The translations under genes were made by a program, and so were the position numbers. Positions 26,896-35,889 of a DNA stretch of 64,000 nucleotides are shown here, in pieces. The stretch is taken from positions 3,010,001 to 3,074,000 of the forward strand of contig NZ_CP060719.1 of NCBI RefSeq assembly GCF_014396975.1, in the 5' to 3' direction. Source of the DNA: Thermomonas carbonis (GTDB lineage Bacteria; Pseudomonadota; Gammaproteobacteria; Xanthomonadales; Xanthomonadaceae). How positions within the stretch are numbered: position 1 is the first letter of the stretch; every line of letters begins with the position of its first letter. The notes beneath the pieces were generated by a model. It was given only the letters and a program-made list of their open reading frames with translations. It searched no databases and had not been told where the DNA came from.

Positions 26896-28481
26896 CGCGA
26901 ACCGATCTTGTTGAGCGAGTTGATGAGCTGGGTCTTGTATTCGGTCTCGCGGCGGATGACGTCCGAACGGCGCGTCTCGTAGTTCGAGGTATTCGGCAGG
27001 GGCACGAGCCCCGTGCTCCCTGGCGGCCCTGCGGTGTACGCCGCCCCGGGATGCCTCCTTGCCCACTCCCGCCGCATTTCCTCGCTCTTGCGCTCCCACT
27101 CCTCGCGGTACGCCTTGGCCTGCGCCTCACTGGCGGTGTAGGCCGCCAGCTTCTTCGCGATGCGCTCGTCGTCCGCCTCGTCACGGGCCACGATATCGGC
27201 GCGGGCATCGACATCTTCCTGGTAACGAGGTGAGGCGAGGAAGGCGCGGATGCGCTCTGCCGCCTCGGCACGCAGCTTGGGATCGTCGAGGACCACATAG
27301 TCCTCCGCCAGCGGCCCGTCCTCGGTCCATACACCAAGCGTCCTGCGGTGAGGCGCCAGGATCGCCATGGGCATGCGGGTGATGACGCCAAGCACGACAT
27401 CGCCACCAACAAGATCCAGGTGGGCTTTCTCGATCCGCGGAACGTCTTTGTACTTGTCCGGCCAGATCCATTCCACGCGGGTTCTTGACGCACCGGCGCG
27501 CATCCGACCGTAAGCCACCTTTCCACCCTCGAACCGGCCCTGGAACACGGCCGTTTCCTTGACCAGGACGCCATTGCCGGACGCCTTCAAGGCTTTCCCC
27601 TGGGGCCTCTCCTCCGGAAAGTCACCGAAGTAAAACGCAGGATCGGAACCGCGCCCGATGTCCAGCGGAATCTCCTCGTAAGGGCTGTGGACCGCCACGA
27701 AGCCCCGCACCAGGCGGCCCTCCTTCCATTCACCGACCTGCAGGAAGCTGGTGGGGATCTCCGACGTGCCATTCACGCGGACGCGATACATCGAGGGCAC
27801 ATTCGTGGTCCTGCGCGACACACCCCAACCCTGGCGCTTGCCCGCCTGGAAGAAGCCGATGTAGTCGTCCCCGGGGCCTTGCTGCACACCGATGCCCTGC
27901 AGACGTCCCATGCCATCCCGCTCACCCAGGCTGAGCAGCGTCCCGGGTGGCAGCAAGTACCCCCTTTCAACGACTTCGGTCGTCGCCGTCATGTGGGGCA
28001 CCCGTCCCAGCGGGCGCAGACCGCAAGGGGCCTCGAAGTTGGGTTCAGGCAACGCAGCCGCCTGTCCCTTGGCGCGTCCGGCCTGCAGGGCAAGCGTCCC
28101 GAACCAGACCGTCCCGTCCGGCTTGCGAAACAGGCCCGGGAGGAACCTGCGCGCGGGGCCGGTACCGAATGCCTCGCGCCACTCGAAGCCCAGATACCAG
28201 GACGTCTCGGTCGTGTGCAGCCGGCGCGCACTTCCATCCCGCCCGATGAAGGCTTCCGACAGCCCGGCATCCTTGAAAGGACTTTCCAGCAGGCCGGAAG
28301 CGCCCCCGACGGCCGAGACAGCCGGGGTCATCCCGCCCACGCACTCCGCGGTGTTCACCTTCTTCCAGGCCGCGCGCGCCTCGGCTTCGCCCGCTGGCGT
28401 CGCGGCAATCGCCGGAGCCACGCAGGCGGCAACCAACAGGAGCGCAACCAGGCCCCCTGCGCGGGAGTTGAACGTGGTCAT
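26889..28481 (-). CDS. Secreted hypothetical protein with MORN-like repeats
   Basis: A 530-residue exported protein: the signal peptide is AGGLVALLLVAACVAPAIAA and AGGAG sits at the right distance before the ATG at 28481. The middle contains at least two MORN-like units (YIGFFQAGKRQGWGVS and FQGRFEGGKVAYGRM). The C-terminal 130 residues are strongly charged and probably helical (EAQAKAYREEWERKSEEMRREW). No enzyme motif was recognised. MORN-like units in bacteria bind lipids or other proteins, so an envelope-associated role is an inference. Confidence 0.75.
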   Translation of the reverse strand: MTTFNSRAGGLVALLLVAACVAPAIAATPAGEAEARAAWKKVNTAECVGGMTPAVSAVGGASGLLESPFKDAGLSEAFIGRDGSARRLHTTETSWYLGFEWREAFGTGPARRFLPGLFRKPDGTVWFGTLALQAGRAKGQAAALPEPNFEAPCGLRPLGRVPHMTATTEVVERGYLLPPGTLLSLGERDGMGRLQGIGVQQGPGDDYIGFFQAGKRQGWGVSRRTTNVPSMYRVRVNGTSEIPTSFLQVGEWKEGRLVRGFVAVHSPYEEIPLDIGRGSDPAFYFGDFPEERPQGKALKASGNGVLVKETAVFQGRFEGGKVAYGRMRAGASRTRVEWIWPDKYKDVPRIEKAHLDLVGGDVVLGVITRMPMAILAPHRRTLGVWTEDGPLAEDYVVLDDPKLRAEAAERIRAFLASPRYQEDVDARADIVARDEADDERIAKKLAAYTASEAQAKAYREEWERKSEEMRREWARRHPGAAYTAGPPGSTGLVPLPNTSNYETRRSDVIRRETEYKTQLINSLNKIGSRY

Positions 28482-28616
28482 GGCGCAAAACTCCTGCGAA
28501 AAGACGGCCGAACCGCGTGCCCGGAAGACGTAGCGTGTCGCTCTCTGCGCCCAGGCAAGATGGCGAACAGGGGACATATATAACCGATAGCCATCGAACA
28601 GGCTTTGCAGCGCCTT

Positions 28617-29702
28617 TCAGTCAAGAAAGCAAGTCATCCGCTGCAGTTCGTGGTCCAGCGCATTGCGGAAAACGCGATCCTTCGGCGCACGTTCGGCATA
28701 GCCGAGTTCCGCTTCCACGCGTCCATCGCGGACAGCGACGTTCGCCCAGCCGATCACGCGATCGCACCACAGCATCGGCAAGGCGTAGTAGCCGAATGTG
28801 CGCTTGGCCGCGGGCGTATAGGCCTCGAACTTGTAGGTCCAGCCCCACAACAGCTCGAAGCGACGACGGTCCCAGACCACGGGGTCGAACGGGGCCAGCA
28901 GTCGCACTGCGTCATCAACGGCGTGACGCCGCGTCTTCGGGTTTTCACCGGCAGGCCAGTACCAGGTGACGCCATCGATGCGGACGCTCGGCAGGGATTC
29001 GCGCGCTTGCCTGAGCGCAGCCTGGATCTGCGTCGACAGGTGCGGCGCACCGTAGCCGAGCAACCTCGCCAGGTAGGTCAGGCTGGCTGCGGGCAACGGC
29101 GCGTATTTGCGCACGACCAGATCGACCAGTGCGGCGGCACGACGCGCGCGTCCTTCGGCGCTGTCATCGGCAGACGGATGCGCAACTGCCTCGTAAACGC
29201 GGATGCCGCCGTCGCGGCGTTGCACGCGCAGCAGGCCACGATAGTGCAGGCCGTCGAGCAATTGCGTGCTCGCGTTGCTGGAACCGCCCCAGTAGTTGCG
29301 CACCCGGCCATGGGCGAAGTGCTGGTCGACCTCGCGCGGGTGCACCGGCCCGTGTTCGCGCACGAAGGCCAGCACATCGGCCGCCCGACGTCTGGTCGCG
29401 GCATCCCACACGCGACGAGGCTCGCGCGGATGCATGAGGGCGAGGTGCTCGCGCGGCAGGAAACCGTAATTGACCAGGCAGTCCTCTTCCACTGCGAGGC
29501 GCGGATAGCGCCGTTCCAGGTCGCCGGCGCGGTAGTCCTTGACCCGATGGCGCAGGGTCAGGTCCTGCGCGCGCGCCGGCGCGCGGATCGGATCGGCCTG
29601 CACGAAACCCAGGCGCTGGATCGCGCGCGGCAGCGTGGTCGGCTTGAACAGCGTGCGGGCGATCGCATAGCGGCGCAGCGCGTCGAGGGTGGGATCAGGC
29701 AT
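28617..29702 (-). CDS. YcaQ/AlkX-family DNA glycosylase (HTH_42)
   Basis: A 361-residue protein of the YcaQ/AlkZ winged-helix glycosylase family, which unhooks DNA interstrand crosslinks in characterised members. The catalytic-type Q-x-D motif is QAD in GFVQADPIRAPARAQ near residue 36. Other family features are VEEDCLVNYGFLPREH, the tandem winged-helix region and the C-terminal FELLWGWTYKFEAYTP ... YYALPMLW block. The start at MPDPTLDALRR removes seven codons of the longest frame. It is a likely DNA-repair enzyme acting in the cytoplasm. Confidence 0.88.
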   Translation of the reverse strand: MPDPTLDALRRYAIARTLFKPTTLPRAIQRLGFVQADPIRAPARAQDLTLRHRVKDYRAGDLERRYPRLAVEEDCLVNYGFLPREHLALMHPREPRRVWDAATRRRAADVLAFVREHGPVHPREVDQHFAHGRVRNYWGGSSNASTQLLDGLHYRGLLRVQRRDGGIRVYEAVAHPSADDSAEGRARRAAALVDLVVRKYAPLPAASLTYLARLLGYGAPHLSTQIQAALRQARESLPSVRIDGVTWYWPAGENPKTRRHAVDDAVRLLAPFDPVVWDRRRFELLWGWTYKFEAYTPAAKRTFGYYALPMLWCDRVIGWANVAVRDGRVEAELGYAERAPKDRVFRNALDHELQRMTCFLD

Positions 29703-29741
29703 GCGCGGATTGCAGCACACCACGGGACAGTGCGTCAGCGA

Positions 29742-30509
29742 TTATCCCGAAGAACTGCCGTGGGCCGCCGTGGCGGCGTTCCGCTCCTGCTCGGTGGCCA
29801 GCTTCGGGACGGGTAGCGTAGCGAAGTCGATGGGCCGGAACACCGGCAGTTGCGTCGGCGGGAATCGCGCCCAGCGCGCTTCGGTGCGCGAATACAGGGT
29901 GATGCCGCGGCAGCCGTCGCCGCACCAAAGCGGCAGTTCGACCCGGCGGACTTCATGGTCTTCGCGCAGCAGCAGGCCGCCGCCGACGTCGCGGGCCAGT
30001 TGATGCGCATCCGACATCGCCATCCAGCCATCGCTGCATTCCAGACTGAGCTCGAACGCCCGAACCGGCGTGGGGCCCGGCACCGACGATGCCAATGCGA
30101 CCGCAGGCGTGCCCGGCTCGACTGGATACGACAGCACATCGCGCGCGCCACGCCACCACACCACGTATTCCGCGTCGTCGCGCCAGGCGAGCGTGGCCAC
30201 CTTCGATTCGATCTCCTTCGATGTCCACCACATCGCGAGACGCAATGCCGCGCCCTGCCCGGCGAACTCGATCGCGGAGGATTCCTTGTCGACCAGTGCG
30301 CCGAAACGCGCCAGCGCCGGCTCGCTGCCGGCATCCACCACGCTGGAAAACGTGCCGGTCAGGTCCGGGCACGCGGGCATCCCCGGCATGCGCGCGGTAT
30401 CGATGGCCGGAAAATTCGCAGGAGGCGGCTGGTCGCCGCGTTGCACGCAGCCGACGAGCAGCAGCAAGGCAAGTGGCACGCAGGTGTTGCGTTGCAAGGA
30501 TGCGGACAT
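29742..30509 (-). CDS. Hypothetical lipoprotein
   Basis: A 255-residue lipoprotein: the signal LALLLLVGC gives the lipobox near residue 17. The mature protein has two close cysteine pairs (CPDLTG, and CGDGC near residue 205) and many tryptophans, but no recognised domain. The start at MSASLQRNT was chosen so that the lipoprotein signal is N-terminal. It is divergent from another lipoprotein gene across a 160-bp region and lies upstream of the YcaQ-type gene in the same direction, 39 bp away. Confidence 0.7.
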   Translation of the reverse strand: MSASLQRNTCVPLALLLLVGCVQRGDQPPPANFPAIDTARMPGMPACPDLTGTFSSVVDAGSEPALARFGALVDKESSAIEFAGQGAALRLAMWWTSKEIESKVATLAWRDDAEYVVWWRGARDVLSYPVEPGTPAVALASSVPGPTPVRAFELSLECSDGWMAMSDAHQLARDVGGGLLLREDHEVRRVELPLWCGDGCRGITLYSRTEARWARFPPTQLPVFRPIDFATLPVPKLATEQERNAATAAHGSSSG

Positions 30510-30669
30510 GGGAACGCGGGCTGGTCGGGACGGCCACCATAGCGGTTCCCGCACCGCCGCGATCCGATTCGGGCCTCTGCCCGTTTCCCGCGTGTTTTCC
30601 CGTATCGAGATCATCGGCGATGCTGATCTGCCTCGCCGGCCTCATCGACCCTCAATCGGACACCTGCCC

Positions 30670-31182
30670 ATGTCATCGCACCGCATCCTCCCGTTCGTCC
30701 TGCTGATGTCCCTGACTGCCTGCACGACCACCGAAGCTCAGACACCGGCCGCGCCTGCATCGCATCCACGGGAAAAATTCGGCGACCCGGTTGAATACGA
30801 AAGGCGCGACGTCCCCGTTTCCATCGAGGATCTCAAGACACTGGAGCGTGCTTCCGAACTGCTGGGCAACGAGTCCGTCTGGAACCGCAACGACGACCGC
30901 CTCTGCACCGACGACGAAGCCATGAACAAGCGCAGCCTGTTCTGCGCGCTGCATCGCGCGTCCGCGGAATCCTATGGCTCGCATGATTCTGCGCGGGTGG
31001 CAGACCATCGACGGGTCGCGTTGCAGGAAGTCCGGTTCGCGGTGGAAGAAGCCACCCGAGGCCGCGATCTGAACCACCGGCTGATGGATTTCAACAATCT
31101 GCCGGAAACGCGCTTCGCCGATATCCAGGGCGTCCTGGCACGCGCGACGGAACGGGTGCGCGCTCGATTGGCGGCGAAATGA
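30670..31182 (+). CDS. Hypothetical lipoprotein
   Basis: A 170-residue lipoprotein with lipobox SLTAC near residue 17. The mature part is polar and mainly helical, with a cysteine pair (RLCTDDEAMNKRSLFCALHR) that could form a disulphide. No domain was recognised. A longer frame reaching back to 30070 overlaps the divergent gene and was rejected. Downstream of the TGA stop the same frame stays open and coding-like for 36 more codons before TAA. Confidence 0.7.
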   Translation: MSSHRILPFVLLMSLTACTTTEAQTPAAPASHPREKFGDPVEYERRDVPVSIEDLKTLERASELLGNESVWNRNDDRLCTDDEAMNKRSLFCALHRASAESYGSHDSARVADHRRVALQEVRFAVEEATRGRDLNHRLMDFNNLPETRFADIQGVLARATERVRARLAAK

Positions 31183-31396
31183 CGACATGAGCAGCTTCGA
31201 GCCTGGCTGGATACCCTGGCCGCGCTGGAACTGATGGTGATGGAACCCGCGTTGGTGGATGCCCCTGCAGGATCCGGCTCGCCAGCGCTGTAACCGGCGA
31301 CCCGCTCGCGCGGGTGGCCCCTGTTCCCGCGCGGGAACGTATAGTTCGGGGAGCAAGGCGGGCAAGGTGCCTGGCCATCAATCGCGGAGAGCGGTC

Positions 31397-32545
31397 ATGG
31401 GTCTGATTCAAGCGGTGACGGGTGCGGTCGGCGGCATGCTCGGCGACCAGTGGAAGGACTTCTACACGGTGCCGGCCGGCCTGCCCTCCACGGCGGCGCT
31501 GTTCGCCGCGGTGCCGCAGGGCACCAATGCAGGACGCGGCTCCAACACCAGCGCCTCCTCGAACATCATCACCAACGGCTCGAAGATCGTGGTGCCGGAA
31601 GGCTACGGCCTGCTGCTGTTCCAGGACGGCAAGATCACCGGCTTCGTCGCCGAGCCGGGCGGCTACGAATGGCGTTCGGACGATCTCAACTCGCAGTCGA
31701 TCTTCGCCGGCGACGGCATCGTCAGCCCGCTGATCAAGCAGAGCTGGGAGCGCTTCAAGTTCGGCGGCCAGCCGGGTTCGCAGCAGGCGGCGTTCTTCGT
31801 CTCGCTCAAGGAACTGCCGGACAACCGCTTCGGCACCCAATCAGAGATCTACTGGGACGACGGCTTCCTCAACACCCAGGTCGGCGCGGTCACCCGCGGC
31901 TCGTACACACTGAAGATCGTCGACCCGATCCTGTTCGTGAAGAACTTCGTGCCGGCGTCCTACCTGCAGCCCGGCAAGGTCTTCGACTTCACCGACCTCG
32001 ACAATGCCGCCGCCGCGCAGCTGTTCAACGAAGTGGTCGGCTCGCTGGCACCGGCCTTCAGCCTCTACACCAACGACCCAAGCAAGGGCAATCGCATCAC
32101 CAAGCTGCAGCAGGATTCGCTCGGCTTCGCCAGGAGCCTGTCCGATGCAGTGGAGGCCGGCTACCAGTGGAAGTCGGATCGCGGCCTGGTCATCGCCAAG
32201 ACCGCCATCGTCTCCATCGAGTACGACGCCAACACGCGCGAGTTGCTGAAGACGGTGCAGCGCGCCGACGCGCTGTCCGGTGCACGCGGCAATTCCAACC
32301 TGCAGGCCAGCGTGGCGCAGGGCATCCAGTCCGCGGGCGAGACCAGCGGTGCCGCAGGCCTGATGGGCATCGGCATGGCCAGCGGCATGATGGGCGTCGG
32401 TAACATGCAGCAACCGGTGGCACCGGCCGCACCGGCAGCCGATGACCCGATCGCCAAGCTGAAGAAGGCCAAGGAGATGCTGGAGCTCGGCCTGATCACC
32501 CAGGACGACTACGACACGCTCAAGGCCAAGGCGCTGGGCCTGTAA
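31397..32545 (+). CDS. SPFH-domain protein with C-terminal SHOCT motif (COG4260-like)
   Basis: A 382-residue protein of the group often called virion core protein-like (YdjI-type). An N-terminal region (MGLIQAVTGAVGGMLGDQWKDFY) is followed by an SPFH-like domain (VVPEGYGLLLFQDGKITGF, GSYTLKIVDPILFV). Then come a Gly/Met-rich linker (residues of about 310-345) and a 33-residue SHOCT motif at the end (LKKAKEMLELGLITQDDYDTLK pattern). SPFH proteins form membrane-associated ring assemblies. It is the first gene of an operon with the zinc-ribbon gene 21 bp downstream and a small membrane protein after that. Confidence 0.87.
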   Translation: MGLIQAVTGAVGGMLGDQWKDFYTVPAGLPSTAALFAAVPQGTNAGRGSNTSASSNIITNGSKIVVPEGYGLLLFQDGKITGFVAEPGGYEWRSDDLNSQSIFAGDGIVSPLIKQSWERFKFGGQPGSQQAAFFVSLKELPDNRFGTQSEIYWDDGFLNTQVGAVTRGSYTLKIVDPILFVKNFVPASYLQPGKVFDFTDLDNAAAAQLFNEVVGSLAPAFSLYTNDPSKGNRITKLQQDSLGFARSLSDAVEAGYQWKSDRGLVIAKTAIVSIEYDANTRELLKTVQRADALSGARGNSNLQASVAQGIQSAGETSGAAGLMGIGMASGMMGVGNMQQPVAPAAPAADDPIAKLKKAKEMLELGLITQDDYDTLKAKALGL

Positions 32546-32566
32546 GCCGCCGATCGCGAGACGACC

Positions 32567-33874
32567 ATGTCGAACACCACTACCCCGCCGCCGGTGCCAC
32601 CCACCGGCCCGGGATCGCCGCAGGACGTGCCGCCGTTGCCGGGAAGTTTCCCGATCGATCCGGCCACCCTGCCCGACCCCATCCGCGACGAATTGCTGGC
32701 GCCCGACCCGGTCGCCATCGACACCTCCGCCGAGGAACTCAAGGACGGTGCCAATCGCTGCCCGAAGTGCGGTGCCACCGACATCAGGCAGCGACCCGGC
32801 ACCGACCTGCTGATCTGCCTGTATTGCCGCAACGAGTGGCACGGGCAGCGGGTCGAGGAAGAATTCGGCTTCGGCGAAGGGCTGGACGACCTGACCGGTA
32901 CGGTCATGGCGTCCGGTGCAAAGAACATCGATGCCGATGTCTCCAGCCTGATGACCTACAAGTGCACGGGTTGCGGTGCCGAGGTCACGGTGAACACCGA
33001 AAGCACCATGACCGCGCGTTGCCACTGGTGCCGCCACGTGTTCGGCGTCAACGAGCAGGTGGCGAACGGCGCGGTGCCGGATGCGGTGTTGCCTTTCCAC
33101 ATCAAGAAGGACGATGCGGTCGCGCGCATCCGCCAGTTCGTGGACAAGCGCCGGATGTTCGCCCTCAAGGCATTCAAGGAACAGTTCACCCCGGAGAACG
33201 TGGTCGGCGTGTACCTGCCGTACATGATCGTGGACGGCAAGGCGAGCGCGGACGTGGCCGGCCAGGGGGAGATCGAGACGCGCCGCTACACCCAGGGCAG
33301 CGGCGACAAGAAGAAGACCTATTACGACGCCGACATCTACCGGGTCGAACGGCACGTGGACTTCACCGTGGACGACCTGCCGCTGGAGTCCTCCACCGAA
33401 CGCGGCAAGCTGGACACGAGCGTCAACACCAACAACATCATCAACACGATCCTGCCGTTCGACACCAAGAACGCGGTGAAGTGGAACGCGTCCTACCTCT
33501 CCGGTTACACCTCCGAGAAGCGCGACACCGACGTGGAACAGCTGCGCCCGCGGCTCGAAGACCAGCTGTTGTCGATCGCCCGTTGCCAGGTCGAACCGTC
33601 GATGAAACGCTTCGACCGCGGCGTGCGCTGGGAACAGGAGCGCCTGGACGTGCACGGCACCCGCTGGGTGGCGATGTACCTGCCGGTATGGCTGTATTCC
33701 TACCACCAGCCCGGCCGCAACGGCGGCATGCTGCACTACATCGCGGTCAACGGCCGCACTGGCGAAACGATGGGCAGCGTGCCGGTACAGCAGTGGAAAC
33801 TGCTCACCGCCGCGATCACCGTCGGCACCTTCCTGGAAGGCATTGCACTCTGGATGTTGGGGAGTTCCTCATGA
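32567..33874 (+). CDS. Double zinc-ribbon protein with C-terminal membrane segment
   Basis: A 435-residue protein. It begins with about 55 Pro-rich residues. Two zinc ribbons follow: CPKCGATD with CLYCRNEW, and CTGCGAEV with CHWCRHVF. The long central region (residues of about 170-390) is a mixed alpha/beta domain (VVGVYLPYMIVDGKASADV; WVAMYLPVWLYSYHQ). The end is a hydrophobic segment (LLTAAITVGTFLEGIALWML). The ribbon pairs look like TFIIB-type ribbons, but no DNA-binding partner domain is present. It is translationally coupled to the next gene by an ATGA overlap. The order SPFH, ribbon, small membrane protein suggests a membrane complex. Confidence 0.83.
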   Translation: MSNTTTPPPVPPTGPGSPQDVPPLPGSFPIDPATLPDPIRDELLAPDPVAIDTSAEELKDGANRCPKCGATDIRQRPGTDLLICLYCRNEWHGQRVEEEFGFGEGLDDLTGTVMASGAKNIDADVSSLMTYKCTGCGAEVTVNTESTMTARCHWCRHVFGVNEQVANGAVPDAVLPFHIKKDDAVARIRQFVDKRRMFALKAFKEQFTPENVVGVYLPYMIVDGKASADVAGQGEIETRRYTQGSGDKKKTYYDADIYRVERHVDFTVDDLPLESSTERGKLDTSVNTNNIINTILPFDTKNAVKWNASYLSGYTSEKRDTDVEQLRPRLEDQLLSIARCQVEPSMKRFDRGVRWEQERLDVHGTRWVAMYLPVWLYSYHQPGRNGGMLHYIAVNGRTGETMGSVPVQQWKLLTAAITVGTFLEGIALWMLGSSS

Positions 33875-34137
33875 GCGACGATGGTGGCCTGGCCCTGCTC
33901 CTGCTCGGCCCGGCCGGTGGCGCCGGCCTGTACTGGATGCTGTATCGCTATTACCGCAACACCGACAAGTCGCACGCGTTCGAGCGCGAAACCGTGGTCG
34001 ATGCCAAGCCGGTCACCGGCAGCGAACGCGACAGGAAAATCGACGAGATCAAGGGCACCCGCGAATCGCGGATCGATGGCGACAACCTGCGCGAATACCG
34101 CAAGCGAGTGCAGCGCATCAGAGACGACGGCAGCTGA
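33871..34137 (+). CDS. Small membrane protein of the SPFH/zinc-ribbon operon
   Basis: An 88-residue protein whose ATG overlaps the TGA of the zinc-ribbon gene (ATGA), so translation is coupled. One hydrophobic segment (GGLALLLLGPAGGAGLYWML) is followed by a strongly charged cytoplasmic tail (RKIDEIKGTRESRIDGDNL). It has no similarity I recognise. Its position and coupling make it the third subunit or accessory factor of the operon. The frame shows normal high-GC codon use. Confidence 0.75.
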   Translation: MSDDGGLALLLLGPAGGAGLYWMLYRYYRNTDKSHAFERETVVDAKPVTGSERDRKIDEIKGTRESRIDGDNLREYRKRVQRIRDDGS

Positions 34138-34194
34138 GGACACTCAGCCGCTGGCTTCCTTCAGTCGGAGCAGGTGCACGTCGATCGCCCACGA

Positions 34195-34830
34195 TCAACG
34201 GAGCGCGTCGGCCGCCCTGAAATGCGCAAGCTGTTCGGCGTGCGCCTTGCGGAATGCCGGACGGTCGGTGGCGCGAATCACGTAGGCTTCGGTCGCGGGT
34301 CGCTCGCCGTGCGCACGCAACTTCGGCACGCGCAGCACGTCGGCCATGATCAGGTCGGCCACGGTGAAGCGATCGGCGGCCAGCCAGTCGCGCGTGGAGA
34401 GCACCGCCTCGAGTCGGGCCAGCCGCCCGTCCATCCAACCGGTCAAACCGGCATCGTCGTGCCCCGACAGCGACAGGAACCACCATGGGACGGTGACCAT
34501 CTCGATGGAATTGAGCGCGGCCATGACCCATTGCAACGTGTCCGCCGCCGCGGATGCATTTAGCGGCATGAGGGATTCGCTTTTGCCCGCCAGGTGCAAC
34601 AGACAGGCACCGCTCTCGAACAGGTGGATATCGCCATCGGTCAGGAACGGTATCTGGCCGAACGGTTGGCGGTCGAGATGGTTGGTTTCGCGCCCGTCGA
34701 ACGGGACGGTATCGACCTTGTAGGACAGTCCCGCTTCTTCCGCCGCCCAGCGCAGGCGCAGATCGCGGACGAAACCGCGCGGGCCGTTGGGCACCCAGTC
34801 GTAGGTGAAGATCGTCAAGGTGTCTGTCAT
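34195..34830 (-). CDS. Glutathione S-transferase family protein
   Basis: A 211-residue GST. The N-terminal thioredoxin-fold domain has the cis-proline motif GQIPFLTDGD and the glutathione-binding ESGA segment (HLFESGACLLHLA). The C-terminal helical domain includes the N-capping motif FTVADLIMADVLR. It probably detoxifies electrophiles in the cytoplasm. The YDWVPNGPRG start lacks an obvious catalytic serine or cysteine at the usual place, so the class is uncertain. It is monocistronic and convergent with the SPFH operon. Confidence 0.88.
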   Translation of the reverse strand: MTDTLTIFTYDWVPNGPRGFVRDLRLRWAAEEAGLSYKVDTVPFDGRETNHLDRQPFGQIPFLTDGDIHLFESGACLLHLAGKSESLMPLNASAAADTLQWVMAALNSIEMVTVPWWFLSLSGHDDAGLTGWMDGRLARLEAVLSTRDWLAADRFTVADLIMADVLRVPKLRAHGERPATEAYVIRATDRPAFRKAHAEQLAHFRAADALR

Positions 34831-34976
34831 GGCAGGGTTCCAGGAGTGAGGAGGTCGGGTTCAACATGAGGATCGATGCCGGCAACGGTCCGTGAGTCCC
34901 GTGCAGCGATGCCGTCTCGGTTGTGACGAATGGAGACAACCGGATTCGACGTGGTTGCCGACATGATGGCGACGCC

Positions 34977-35753
34977 TCACCACGCGATGTCGCTGCCGTC
35001 CCAGGCGATGAAACGACCGCTGTCGCGTGGCTGCAGCCCGGCGATGATGTCCAGCAACTGGCCGGCGGCACGCGCGGGGGTGAACAACGCCCCGGCCGGC
35101 ACCCGCGACTGGAACGGTCGCGACAGCGGCGTGTCCACGGTGCCGGGGTGCAACAGCACGCAGGTGGCCAACGGATGGGTGCGCCTCAGCTCGATGGCCA
35201 GCGTGCGCAGGAACTGGTTCTGCGCCGCCTTCGACGCGCGGTAGGCATACCAGCCACCCAGCGTGTTGTCGCCGATCGAACCTACGCGCGCCGACAGCGA
35301 CGCCACCACCCAGCGCGACCGCGCATCCAGCAACGGCAGCAGCGCCTGCACCAGCAGGACCGGGGCGAACGCATTCAACGCGAACACCTGTTGCAAGGCC
35401 GCGCGATCCAGTGTGGCCAGCGATTTCTCCGGGTGCAGCGCGTCGCCATGCAACACCCCCGCGCAATTCACCAGCAGGTGCAGCGCATCCGTCACCGACC
35501 GCGCGCCGGTCGCCACGGCATCGATTCCCGCGTCGGTGGTCAAGTCGGCATCGATGCAATGCAATCTCGCTCCGTGCACGCGTGCCAGCGCATGCAATCC
35601 CGGAGACGCAACCGCGTGGCGGGACACCGCGCAGACACGGGCGACCGCAGCATTACCCAACAACGCCTCGACCATCGCCAGGCCGATGCCGCTGCTGGCA
35701 CCGGTGACCAGCACCTGCGCCGGCACGTCCAGACCATTCACGGGCGTTCGCAT
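34977..35753 (-). CDS. SDR family oxidoreductase
   Basis: A 258-residue classical short-chain dehydrogenase. The cofactor-binding motif is TGASSGIG near residue 17, the adenine-ring region is VNCAGV (normally NNAG), and the catalytic tyrosine and lysine are in YRASK with the serine in VASLSAR. C-factor and other short SDRs share this layout. Two in-frame ATGs occur; I use the second because GGAG lies nine bases upstream of it. The substrate is unknown. Confidence 0.88.
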   Translation of the reverse strand: MRTPVNGLDVPAQVLVTGASSGIGLAMVEALLGNAAVARVCAVSRHAVASPGLHALARVHGARLHCIDADLTTDAGIDAVATGARSVTDALHLLVNCAGVLHGDALHPEKSLATLDRAALQQVFALNAFAPVLLVQALLPLLDARSRWVVASLSARVGSIGDNTLGGWYAYRASKAAQNQFLRTLAIELRRTHPLATCVLLHPGTVDTPLSRPFQSRVPAGALFTPARAAGQLLDIIAGLQPRDSGRFIAWDGSDIAW

Positions 35754-35889
35754 CCACTTGCACTCCATCGTAGGCGGTTACGTTGACCGCGATCATCGAT
35801 CCGCGCAATCGGTGCGGCAATGACGCAGTGCTGGCCGACGCCGTCCTGCATGACGATACTCGTGGCATCTTCACTGGCGGAGACGAAGC

